Assembly: GCF_023169885.1 (NCBI RefSeq)
Contig: NZ_AP025516.1
Location: 4,071,501 to 4,135,500 of the forward strand
DNA: 64,000 nt
Direction: 5' to 3'
Origin: Desulfofustis limnaeus
GTDB taxonomy: Bacteria > Desulfobacterota > Desulfobulbia > Desulfobulbales > Desulfocapsaceae
A program made the translations under genes and the position numbers. Of this stretch, positions 1 to 7,217 are shown piece after piece. Position 1 is the first letter of the stretch; each line of letters starts with the position of its first letter. The notes beneath the pieces are model-generated. The model was not told the DNA's origin. It did no database searches and was given only the letters and a program-made list of their open reading frames with translations.

Positions 1-518
1 TTCAGAAGCCGGCCATCACTGAGGGCTGTCATCCAGTTTCGTATTTCATACTTCCCGGGAAAAGCAAGCAACATCGCCAGTTTGCCAAAATCATGGAGGA
101 GCCCGGCCATGAAAAATTGCCCGGACTGCAGACCGATATACTCGGCAATAATCCGAGCCGCCAGGCCGCACGTAAAGGCGTGATCCCAGAATCCTTCCAG
201 TTCGGCCTGGTGATTCCGGAGCATATCCCGGAACGTAGTGAGCGCCGCCTTACCGAGGACGATGGAGCGAATTTCATCGAATCCGAGAACGACGATGGCC
301 TTTTCTAAAGAGGCCACCTTTTTGGGCCTGCCGTAGAGGGCAGAATTGGCGACTCTCAGGATGGTCACGCACATTGTCTGATCCGGCAGGATCGCTTTCA
401 TTAGATCGTTCGCCGAACTCTCCGGGTTGGCGGTCACGTGCAGGACCCGGGTAACGGTGACCGGCAGCGGCGGCAACCGCTCGAGTTGCTTGTCGATGGA
501 CGGGTGTTGCGTGGTCAT
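1..518 (-). CDS. HDOD-domain protein (C-terminal part beyond window)
   Basis: The minus-strand frame from the ATG at 518 stays open to the window edge (172 codons). The translation has the hallmarks of an HDOD domain: a start near residue 15 with LPPLPVTVTRVL, then a region with ILRVANSALYGRP, an LEKAIVVLGFDEIRSIVLG stretch and an HD-type LLHDFGKLAML motif near residue 140. HDOD proteins are degenerate relatives of HD phosphohydrolases and usually act in signalling (chemotaxis, c-di-GMP or stress networks) rather than catalysis. No strong Shine-Dalgarno sequence is seen before the ATG, so the start is moderately certain. The C-terminal part, which could carry a partner domain such as GGDEF, is outside the window. 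Confidence 0.85.
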   Translation of the reverse strand, partial: MTTQHPSIDKQLERLPPLPVTVTRVLHVTANPESSANDLMKAILPDQTMCVTILRVANSALYGRPKKVASLEKAIVVLGFDEIRSIVLGKAALTTFRDMLRNHQAELEGFWDHAFTCGLAARIIAEYIGLQSGQFFMAGLLHDFGKLAMLLAFPGKYEIRNWMTALSDGRLL

Positions 519-738
519 GGTGTCTGTATGTGACGTGATACCTTTGTTTTCAGAGCGACACAACAACAACCCATTACAGCAGGGAACGGACCGACATGCA
601 AGGCCTTTCTTGGTGAGGAGTTGTAAAAAAGCCGGTGTGTTATCCGGCAAAACCGGGTAGAAAAGGGGCAACAGCCGGGTCGCAGCCGTCTGGCCGGCTG
701 GCAGATTACCTAAACACGGATCTTACCGGGGTGTTGTC

Positions 739-1659
739 GTGATCGTTCTGAATGCGCTTTTCCCTATCTTTTCCCTGCTCTTTCTCGGGAGTATGCTGCG
801 AAGCCGGGGGCTGACCACTGCCGCCTTCCTCAAGACCGCCGATCGCCTGGTCTACTACATTTTTTTTCCCATCATGCTGTTTTGGAAAGTCGGGAGCGCC
901 CCGCAGGGTTCCGGCGACCAGTGGCAGTTCATCGGTGCCACCATGGTCGCGGTGGTCATCGCTTTCTGCCTCAGCATCCTGCTCATCAGGATACTGCCGG
1001 TGGCCCCGTTTCAGGCCGGAACCTTCTCCCAGAGTTGCTACCGGTTCAACACCTATATCGGGGTTGCGGTGATCATGAACAGCCTTGGCTCGGCCGGTAT
1101 CGGCTACTACGGCGTGATGATCGCCATGGTCATTCCGCTGATCAATGTCGGCGCCGTTACCGTTCTCATCTGGTATTCCGGAGTGGCCGCCGACAGCAGG
1201 GAAAAGGGGAGGATCGTGCTCCGGGCCCTGCTCGCCAATCCTTTGATCATCGGCTGTGTGCTCGGGGCCTTGTTCGCCCGTTTCGGTGGCGGCCATTTCC
1301 CGGTGTTCATAGATAATTCCCTGCAGTTGATGTCGATGGTCACCCTGCCCCTGGCCCTGCTTTCCATTGGCGGCGCTCTCTCGTTTCGCGGCGTGTTTCG
1401 TCATCTGCCGTTGTCACTGGTGGCCGCAGCCGTTAAACTGGCGGCCTTGCCGCTCATCGGCGCGGCCGTCTATGGCTGGTTTGGCGTGGCAGGGGTTGCC
1501 TGGCAAACGGGAATGATCTTTTTCTGCCTGCCCACCTCCACCGCGATCTATGTGCTGTCGTCCCAGTTGAACAGCGATACGGAATTGGCCTCGGCGGCGA
1601 TCGTCATCTCAACGCTGCTGTCCTTTGCACCGTTATCGGTAGTCCTGCTTCTCTCCTGA
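739..1659 (+). CDS. AEC-family (auxin efflux carrier-like) transporter
   Basis: The 306-residue product is almost wholly hydrophobic, with about ten membrane segments split into two five-helix halves, as in the AEC/bile-acid transporter superfamily. The start fits the family (a short periplasmic tail, then a first helix with LFPIFSLLFLGS). The central YRFNTYIGVAVIMNS and the C-terminal FFCLPTSTAIYVLSSQLN segments are typical of bacterial AEC permeases annotated as malate, malonate or auxin carriers. Substrate cannot be read from the sequence. Translation begins at a GTG. The gene is alone on its strand, converging with selO: the two stop codons are only about 12 bases apart. Confidence 0.88.
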   Translation: MIVLNALFPIFSLLFLGSMLRSRGLTTAAFLKTADRLVYYIFFPIMLFWKVGSAPQGSGDQWQFIGATMVAVVIAFCLSILLIRILPVAPFQAGTFSQSCYRFNTYIGVAVIMNSLGSAGIGYYGVMIAMVIPLINVGAVTVLIWYSGVAADSREKGRIVLRALLANPLIIGCVLGALFARFGGGHFPVFIDNSLQLMSMVTLPLALLSIGGALSFRGVFRHLPLSLVAAAVKLAALPLIGAAVYGWFGVAGVAWQTGMIFFCLPTSTAIYVLSSQLNSDTELASAAIVISTLLSFAPLSVVLLLS

Positions 1660-1671
1660 TCGGGTAAACGT

Positions 1672-3240
1672 TCAGGAGCTACAGGACAGCATTGAGCAGC
1701 CGGCTCTGTTGCGCGCCCACTCCGGGCGCCGGGCGGCAAGATGGGACCTGTCCGGCTGATCGTCGTAGGGATGGCGCAGGACATCGAGGAGCTCCGTCAG
1801 CAGCGCCGTATTGCCCTGTTCGACCTGCTCGATGGCAAGTTGGGCCAGATAGTTGCGAAAGACGTATTTGGGGTTGGTCCGGTTCATCTGGTGCCGTCGT
1901 TGCAGGGGGGCGAGGCGGTAGCTGTTCAAGCGGCGTCGATAGGCACCCAGCCAGTCGTCCAGCGCTGTTTGCTCCGATGCGGGGATCGAGTGATACAGGG
2001 CATCGGCAAACAACGAGCAAAAGCGCTGATTGTCGTCATCGTCGCCGGTGACACCGGCCAGCCGACGGAAAAAGATGGTCATATCGATTTCATGGAGTCG
2101 CATCAGGTCGAGCATGCGTTCCATTAGGCGAAAGTCCTCTTCCTTGGCGCTGGGAAGACCGAATTTTGCCGCCAGGGTCTGCTGCCAGGTCGTTTGAAAG
2201 GTTCGTTGATACTCGCCAAGCGTCTCCTGCAAGGCTTCGGCGGAGCCGATCAGCGGGTAGATCGCATTGGCCAGTTGGACCAGATTCCACAGGGCGATAC
2301 GCGGCTGATTGCCGTAGCAATAGCGGCGCCCCTGGGCGTCGGTGGTGTTCGGGGTCCACAGCGGATCATACGCCTCCAGCCAGCCGTAAGGACCATAGTC
2401 GATGGTCAGACCGAGCACCGACATGTTGTCGGTGTTCATGACCCCATGGACAAAGCCGACTCGCATCCAGTGCACCATCAACTCGGCCGTCCGTCGGCAG
2501 ACGTCGCCAAACCAGCGCAGGTATCGATCCCGCTCCTGTTTTTCGGATAACTCAGGAAAACCGGCTGCCAGGGTATGGTCGAGCAGCTTCTGCAGCAGGC
2601 TTGTTTCACCATGGGCGGTGTGTATCTCGAAATTTCCGAAGCGAACGAACGACGGAGCCAGACGGCAGACGATCGCTCCCGGCTCCAGGCGGGGGTGGCC
2701 GTCGTAGAACATATCCCGCAGGACCTGTTCGCCGGTAGCTATCAGGCTGAGGGCCCGGGTGGTCGGAATACCGAGATGGTACATGGCCTCGCTGCAGAGA
2801 AATTCACGCAGTGAGGAGCGCAATACAGCCAGGCCGTCAGCTGAACGGGAATAAGGGGTCGGTCCAGCCCCTTTGAGCTGTAGTGTCCACCGTTGTCCCT
2901 GGCGATTGATCACTTCACCCAGATTGATGGCCCGGCCGTCACCGAGTTGTCCGGCCCAGGAGCCAAATTGGTGTCCGCCGTAGCGCATGGCGAAGGGCTG
3001 CATACCCGGCAGGACAGTGTTCCCCGAGAAAACCTGAAGAAAAGCCTCGGAGCGGCAGTCCTCCTCGGTGAGATCGAGAAGGGCTGCCGCTTCTGGCGAG
3101 AAACCGAGCAGCTGCGGTGATGAGACCGGAGTCGGTGCAACAAACGAGTAGCAAGCGCCGGAAACCTGCCGGCGCTCATTGGTCAGATCGGGATCTCCCG
3201 GTAAATCATGAACAAAACGATTGGTAAAAACAAGATTCAT
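1672..3240 (-). CDS. selO: SelO/YdiU-family protein adenylyltransferase (AMPylase), 5' end rebuilt by an insertion
   Basis: This 522-residue pseudokinase-fold protein belongs to the SelO family, which transfers AMP from ATP to protein Ser/Thr/Tyr residues. Visible motifs are GGHQFGSWAGQLGDGRA at about 88-104, the nucleotide-binding Lys in LQLKGAG (120-126), HGVMNTDN at 265-272 and DYGPYGWLE at 281-289. The C-terminus ends SMLSCSS: Cys stands where eukaryotic SelO has selenocysteine. The present ATG at 3238-3240 lies in the terminal repeat of a small mobile element. The homologous upstream codons are found on the far side of that element (3498-3542). Removing the element plus one copy of the 11-bp duplication restores an uninterrupted frame beginning MMSVTAASGLEDLVFTNRF. 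The catalytic body is intact, so the protein may still be functional. Confidence 0.93.
   Translation of the reverse strand: MNLVFTNRFVHDLPGDPDLTNERRQVSGACYSFVAPTPVSSPQLLGFSPEAAALLDLTEEDCRSEAFLQVFSGNTVLPGMQPFAMRYGGHQFGSWAGQLGDGRAINLGEVINRQGQRWTLQLKGAGPTPYSRSADGLAVLRSSLREFLCSEAMYHLGIPTTRALSLIATGEQVLRDMFYDGHPRLEPGAIVCRLAPSFVRFGNFEIHTAHGETSLLQKLLDHTLAAGFPELSEKQERDRYLRWFGDVCRRTAELMVHWMRVGFVHGVMNTDNMSVLGLTIDYGPYGWLEAYDPLWTPNTTDAQGRRYCYGNQPRIALWNLVQLANAIYPLIGSAEALQETLGEYQRTFQTTWQQTLAAKFGLPSAKEEDFRLMERMLDLMRLHEIDMTIFFRRLAGVTGDDDDNQRFCSLFADALYHSIPASEQTALDDWLGAYRRRLNSYRLAPLQRRHQMNRTNPKYVFRNYLAQLAIEQVEQGNTALLTELLDVLRHPYDDQPDRSHLAARRPEWARNRAGCSMLSCSS
3226..3236. repeat. Target-site duplication, left copy
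   Basis: AAAAACAAGAT is repeated exactly at 3498-3508, immediately outside both ends of the MITE-like element. Joining the flanks through one copy restores the selO reading frame. Confidence 0.85.
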
Positions 3241-3497
3241 CCGGATTGAGCGTGCTTTTTTGAGTTAGCGGCGAAGAACCCGGCGACGGGCATCGCTGGA
3301 AAACGCCTCGCGGAGGCCCGCCGGCGCGACACAGCAGGCCCGCAGGGTTGCGGACAGGACGTCCGCAACTGACAGCAGGCCACGGATGGCCTGTCTGTCA
3401 GCCGTGGCGTGATGGCGATGGGGCCGAAGAGCAGCGTTTGGAAGCGATGCCCGTCGCCTCCCCGGTTGTAGATACGTACGCTTGAGTCGGATGAACC
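3237..3497. mobile_element. MITE-like element inserted in selO
   Basis: A 261-bp segment has imperfect inverted ends: TCATCCGGATTGAGCGTGC on the left against the complement of the right end, GGTTCATCCGACTCAAGC. A second inverted pair lies further in (GGCGACGGGCATCGCT at both ends, about 40-60 bases from the termini). The middle has a perfect 8-bp hairpin (TTGCGGAC/GTCCGCAA, about 3347-3367). Perfect 11-bp direct repeats flank the segment. It encodes no transposase, so it would need one supplied in trans. Related copies occur at 56545-56768 and in part at 26738-26800, 28351-28400 and 56880-56901. Confidence 0.82.
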
Positions 3498-3508
3498 AAA
3501 AACAAGAT
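3498..3508. repeat. Target-site duplication, right copy
   Basis: Perfect 11-bp match to 3226-3236. It lies next to the right terminus of the element and within the original 5' codons of selO. Confidence 0.85.
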
Positions 3509-3550
3509 CTTCAAGACCGGAAGCTGCAGTGACAGACATCATCGACTAAC

Positions 3551-3579
3551 ATGGGAATTATTATTAATCTCATTCCCAT
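3551..3579. promoter_or_regulatory. Palindrome upstream of the original selO start
   Basis: ATGGGAAT at 3551-3558 is the exact inverted repeat of ATTCCCAT at 3572-3579, with an AT-rich 13-base centre. It lies about 10 bases upstream of the original selO ATG at 3542, where a transcription-factor operator could sit. The AT-rich centre is loosely Fur-like, but no regulator can be assigned. Confidence 0.4.
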
Positions 3580-3711
3580 ACATAATCATGCCGATTCCGC
3601 CTGGCAAGGGTTTTGCGACAGGACCGAATCAGCGTTTCCCCGCAACTGGCGGGCAGATGTCCGAAGGGGCGCTGGCCCGATGAAGGTCTTGTTCGAGCAG
3701 TTGGCGGGGGA

Positions 3712-4398
3712 CTAGAAGATCAACTGAATGGTGCCGTTCACCGAGACCGTGATGCTCGATTCACCCGCGGCAACTTCCGGCGCGGGTGCGGCCGCCCGGA
3801 GGGCGTCCATCTCCATGGCGTAGGCATGTCTGATCGGCATCCCGCCACCCTCGTTGATGGTGAGGTTGACCAGACGGAAATCTTGAGCGCCAAGGGTTGT
3901 GGCGACCAGTCGCGCCTTGGCGGTAAAAGCGGTCAGCGCTTCGCCGATCAGGAGCGTCTGGGTTTCCTTGCGGCGTTCCGGGCTGGCGGTGAAATGCATG
4001 GAAGCGACGGTGAGGACCTCTTGCAAACGCCCGACCAGGGTGGTCAGTCCTTCGATATTCTGGCTCTCCAGGCGAATTTGTTGAGAGACCTGCCAACCGA
4101 TGATGGCCCTGTTTTTGTAAAGCGGGGTCGTTTGATAGTTGAGGGTCTGGTAGGTGACGTCGTCATTTTCCTTGATCATCGTCACGGCGCGAGTCATCGC
4201 TTTATTGACCGAGGCTGCCGCCTCCTGGGCCGCGGCGTTTTCGGCAGCGGCCGTCAGGAGGACGATCTGCAGGTTGTTGTCGACCTGCTGGGAAGCATCT
4301 GCCTGCAGATTGACCAGATGATAGTTGAGATCGTCGTCCGCGTGGACCGGAAAACAAAAGATGAGGAGAAGGGCGAGGCTGATCGGAAGTGTTTTCAT
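3712..4398 (-). CDS. SIMPL-domain (DUF541) periplasmic protein
   Basis: From the ATG at 4398 the product is 228 residues. It has a clear Sec signal peptide (MKTLPISLALLLIFCFPVHA, then acidic DDDLNYH), which is why this start was chosen over an upstream ATG. The mature part matches the SIMPL/DUF541 pattern: VNLQADASQQVDNN near the start, an alternating helical region, YQTTPLYKNRAIIGWQVSQQIRLES, a central LVNLTINEGG and a C-terminal VSVNGTIQLIF strand. SIMPL proteins are periplasmic or outer-membrane-associated oligomers; some are linked to oxidative-stress protection, but a molecular role is not established. The gene stands alone between the selO promoter region and a divergent FAH-family gene. 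Confidence 0.82.
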   Translation of the reverse strand: MKTLPISLALLLIFCFPVHADDDLNYHLVNLQADASQQVDNNLQIVLLTAAAENAAAQEAAASVNKAMTRAVTMIKENDDVTYQTLNYQTTPLYKNRAIIGWQVSQQIRLESQNIEGLTTLVGRLQEVLTVASMHFTASPERRKETQTLLIGEALTAFTAKARLVATTLGAQDFRLVNLTINEGGGMPIRHAYAMEMDALRAAAPAPEVAAGESSITVSVNGTIQLIF

Positions 4399-4548
4399 GG
4401 AAGCATGAGGCCGTTTACATTTTCCCCTGATTTGGGTAGTGATGGATGAATACCTGTGCAGCAGCATAGCTGAGCGGCTGGTGACGAACAAGATTTTTCT
4501 TACCGGGCCGCTCAGACCAACACGACTTCAAACAACGAGGAATTGATC

Positions 4549-5262
4549 ATGAGTGTCAGGTTGCCGGTGAGCGACGGAAGCGAGTACCTCCTCAATCCCC
4601 AGAAAATTATCTGTCTGGGACTCAATTATCGGGATCACATCACAGAGAGCGCCCAGGCCGATGGAGATCGTTTCAAAGACGAGACGCCCGCAGAGCCGAT
4701 TCTCTTTGCCAAGACGCCAAACACGCTGATCGGGCCCGATCAGGCCATCGTCTTGCCGGCGCTTCTGGATAGCTACGGATTTCGAACCTGCCGCACCGAT
4801 TATGAGGCCGAATTGGCGCTGATCGTCGGTAAGGACGGGAAAAACATCCCGGAATCCAAGGTGTACGACCATGTTTTCGGCTATACCTGTTTCAACGACA
4901 TCAGCCAGCGCAATTTTCAAAAGCATGATAAGTCCGGCTGGTTTCGCGGCAAGTCGCTGGACACCTTCGGCCCGATCGGTCCACGCATCGTTCGTCGCGA
5001 AGATATGGGTGACCCCCAGAACCTGGACATCGTCTGTCGTTTGAACGGAAAAGTGGTGCAGAGCGGCAATACTTCACAGATGATCTTCTCCATTCCTGCC
5101 ATGGTCGCTTTTATCTCCCGCCATTTTACGCTGAAGTCAGGAGACATCATCGTTACCGGTACCCCGAGTGGCGTCGGACCGATCGCTCCCGGGGATGTGG
5201 TGGAGGTGGAGATTTCCGGCATCGGCGTGTTGCGCAACCAGGTGATGGCAGAAGGTCGTTGA
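4549..5262 (+). CDS. Fumarylacetoacetate hydrolase (FAH) family protein
   Basis: The 237-residue product has the C-terminal FAH fold used by fumarylpyruvate hydrolases, acylpyruvases and oxaloacetate decarboxylases. Seen in order: an IICLGLNYRDHITE motif near residue 23, the metal ligands in DYEAELALIVG near residue 85, a FNDISQRNFQ stretch, KSLDTFGPIGP near residue 135, and TGTPSGVGPIAPGD near residue 205. A GAGG Shine-Dalgarno sequence lies eight bases before the chosen ATG (4549); a TTG two codons upstream is less likely. The substrate is probably a small 2,4-dioxo or acylpyruvate-type acid, but this is not resolved by sequence. The gene is not obviously in an operon. Confidence 0.87.
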   Translation: MSVRLPVSDGSEYLLNPQKIICLGLNYRDHITESAQADGDRFKDETPAEPILFAKTPNTLIGPDQAIVLPALLDSYGFRTCRTDYEAELALIVGKDGKNIPESKVYDHVFGYTCFNDISQRNFQKHDKSGWFRGKSLDTFGPIGPRIVRREDMGDPQNLDIVCRLNGKVVQSGNTSQMIFSIPAMVAFISRHFTLKSGDIIVTGTPSGVGPIAPGDVVEVEISGIGVLRNQVMAEGR

Positions 5263-5324
5263 CGCATCGTTTCCCTGTGTCTGCGGCGACTATCGGCGAC
5301 CAGGATTGCTACGCTGTCACAATT

Positions 5325-5343
5325 GAAAATGATTCTCATCTTT
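5325..5343 (+). promoter_or_regulatory. Fur-box-like site before the bd-like oxidase genes
   Basis: GAAAATGATTCTCATCTTT matches about 13 of 19 positions of the classical Fur box (GATAATGATAATCATTATC). It lies about 120 bases upstream of the oxidase subunit I start. A Fur-type site would link this haem- and oxygen-related operon to iron supply. This is inference from one motif. Confidence 0.4.
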
Positions 5344-5465
5344 TGTACTATGAGGGCAGTTCCGCCCTTGTTCCCGGAGGCCTTAAGCATGGTAGGGATA
5401 TATCCGAAGAGGAAGGGTGAAGGGAGTGTGCCGGGGTCTGTCTCCTCCTGTCACGGGGTGTTATC

Positions 5466-7217
5466 ATGAACTATCCTGTCTGGTATCTGCCCGAGGTTGG
5501 CGGCGGAATGCTCATTGCGCTGATCGCAATTCTTCATGTCTTTGTCTCGCATTTTGCAGTGGGCGGTGGTTTGTACCTGATTTACGCCGAGAAAAAAGGC
5601 CTGCGTGAACATCGTCAGGACATCCTTGCCTTCACCAAACGGCACGCCCGGTTTTTTCTGCTGCTGACCATGGTGTTCGGTTCCATCACCGGGGTCGGTA
5701 TCTGGTTCATCATTGCTCTGGTCAATCCGGCTGCCACTTCGCTGCTGATTCATATCTTCGTCTTCGGTTGGGCGGCCGAGTGGGTTTTCTTCGTGGTCGA
5801 GATAGTTGCCGCGTTCGTCTATTTCTATATGTTTGACAAGATGAGTCCGGCCAATCACCTGCGGGTGGGCTGGGTCTATTTCATCAGTGCCTGGATGTCG
5901 CTGTTTCTGATCAACGGCATTATCGGTTTCATGCTGACGCCGGGTTCCTGGCTGGAAAACGGCAATTTCTGGAGCGGCTTCTTTAATCCCTCCTTCTGGC
6001 CGTCGCTCGGTCTGCGGACCTTCATCGCCATCATGCTGGCCGGAGTCTACGGCTATCTGAGCGCATCGTTCACTCGTGAAACCGAAGTGCGGTTGGCGAT
6101 GACCCGATTTTCCGGTGCCTGGTCCCTGGGTGCTCTCTTAGCCTCGGTGCCGTTTGCCTGGTGGTACGTGGCGGCGCTTCCCGAACCGGCTATGGGGCTG
6201 GTACTCGGCAAATCCCCGACCATTGTCGCCGCCGTTCAATGGGGGACAATCGGCACGGCGGTTCTGCTGGTCATTATCCTGCTTGCCGGTATCATCAAGC
6301 CGGTGCTCAATCTTCGGCCTGTTGCCGCGGCAGCGATGATCTGCGCCTTGATCAGTATGGGGGCGTTTGAATGGATCCGAGAGGCGGCCCGACGACCATA
6401 TGCCATCAACGAAGTGATGTATTCCAACATGATCCGCAAAGACGATTTAAGCCGGCTTGCCGATCAGGGGTTTCTTCAGACCGCCGTCTGGGTGCAGGGT
6501 CGGGACCTGAACCAGGATACCCAGAAGGCAGCCGGCGAGGAGTTGTTTATCCAACAGTGTTACGCCTGTCACACCGCCGGTGGTTTCAACAATGATCTGA
6601 AGGCCCAGACGGCACGAATGAGCTACAGCGCCATGAGTTCCTACATCAAACGAATACACGAAGTGCGCTATTTCATGCCGCCCTTTGCCGGTACCGAGGC
6701 TGAGGCCGAGACCTTGGCCGCCTATCTGGTTGGCGAGTGGCACGGCAAGGATGTCGCCTTGCCTGCCAAACAGGCTGGTGTGATCTCCGGCGACCGGTTG
6801 TTCGAGCAGCATTGTGCCGCCTGCCATGTTCCCGAAGACCTGCACGAAACCTTGGCGGCCCTGGAGGCAGGCGAAGTCGTCGATCTCCTCGGCAGGCTCG
6901 ATGAAATATCGGCGGAGATGGAGCCATTTACCGGTACGGAGGAAGAAGCGAAAGTATTGGCTGGTTTTATACGAGGGGAGGGGACTGCCCCAGTGGTCGT
7001 CGTCCCGGACGGAGCGCTTTTGTTTGAAGAACAGTGTGCCGTCTGCCACGATTCAGCGGAATTGGGTGCCACTCTTACCGGCTGGGAACGGCCTGCCTTG
7101 CGTGATGCCCTAGACCGGCTTGAGGAGCTATCCGAAGAGATGCCGCCTTATGAGGGGAGTCCCGAAGAAAAAGACGCCCTGGCAGACCACCTGTTTACCC
7201 TCGGGAGGAACCAGTGA
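5466..7217 (+). CDS. Cytochrome bd-superfamily subunit I with three C-terminal c-haem motifs
   Basis: The 583-residue protein has a CydA-like membrane part (residues 1-310, about eight or nine helices) fused to a periplasmic cytochrome c part. Helix 1 carries His in AILHVFVSHFAVGGG. A helix with two glutamates (AAEWVFFVVE, near 103-112) is where CydA has its proton-channel or haem-ligand acids. WIREAARRPYAI near 305-316 is in the place of the GRQPW motif. Three CXXCH sites follow: CYACH 365-369, CAACH 450-454 and CAVCH 524-528. The long quinol-binding Q-loop of E. coli CydA is not evident. The family resembles the c-haem-bearing branch of the bd superfamily. Its terminal stop overlaps the ATG of the next gene, its likely subunit II. 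Electron donor (quinol or cytochrome c) and acceptor (O2) are inferred. Confidence 0.8.
   Translation: MNYPVWYLPEVGGGMLIALIAILHVFVSHFAVGGGLYLIYAEKKGLREHRQDILAFTKRHARFFLLLTMVFGSITGVGIWFIIALVNPAATSLLIHIFVFGWAAEWVFFVVEIVAAFVYFYMFDKMSPANHLRVGWVYFISAWMSLFLINGIIGFMLTPGSWLENGNFWSGFFNPSFWPSLGLRTFIAIMLAGVYGYLSASFTRETEVRLAMTRFSGAWSLGALLASVPFAWWYVAALPEPAMGLVLGKSPTIVAAVQWGTIGTAVLLVIILLAGIIKPVLNLRPVAAAAMICALISMGAFEWIREAARRPYAINEVMYSNMIRKDDLSRLADQGFLQTAVWVQGRDLNQDTQKAAGEELFIQQCYACHTAGGFNNDLKAQTARMSYSAMSSYIKRIHEVRYFMPPFAGTEAEAETLAAYLVGEWHGKDVALPAKQAGVISGDRLFEQHCAACHVPEDLHETLAALEAGEVVDLLGRLDEISAEMEPFTGTEEEAKVLAGFIRGEGTAPVVVVPDGALLFEEQCAVCHDSAELGATLTGWERPALRDALDRLEELSEEMPPYEGSPEEKDALADHLFTLGRNQ

Larger units (their letters stand above)
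3237..3542 (-). pseudogene. Displaced 5' end of selO reading through a mobile element
   Basis: This 101-codon frame begins with the original selO start (two ATGs at 3542 and 3539), encodes the 15 native residues ending GLEDLVF, then runs into the element and stops at TGA 3239-3237. That stop overlaps the new selO ATG (3240-3238) as ATGA, an arrangement that often gives translational coupling. The part after residue 15 is element-derived and shows no recognisable domain. It is best seen as an interrupted leader, not a functional protein, although its translation might keep ribosomes flowing into selO. Confidence 0.75.
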
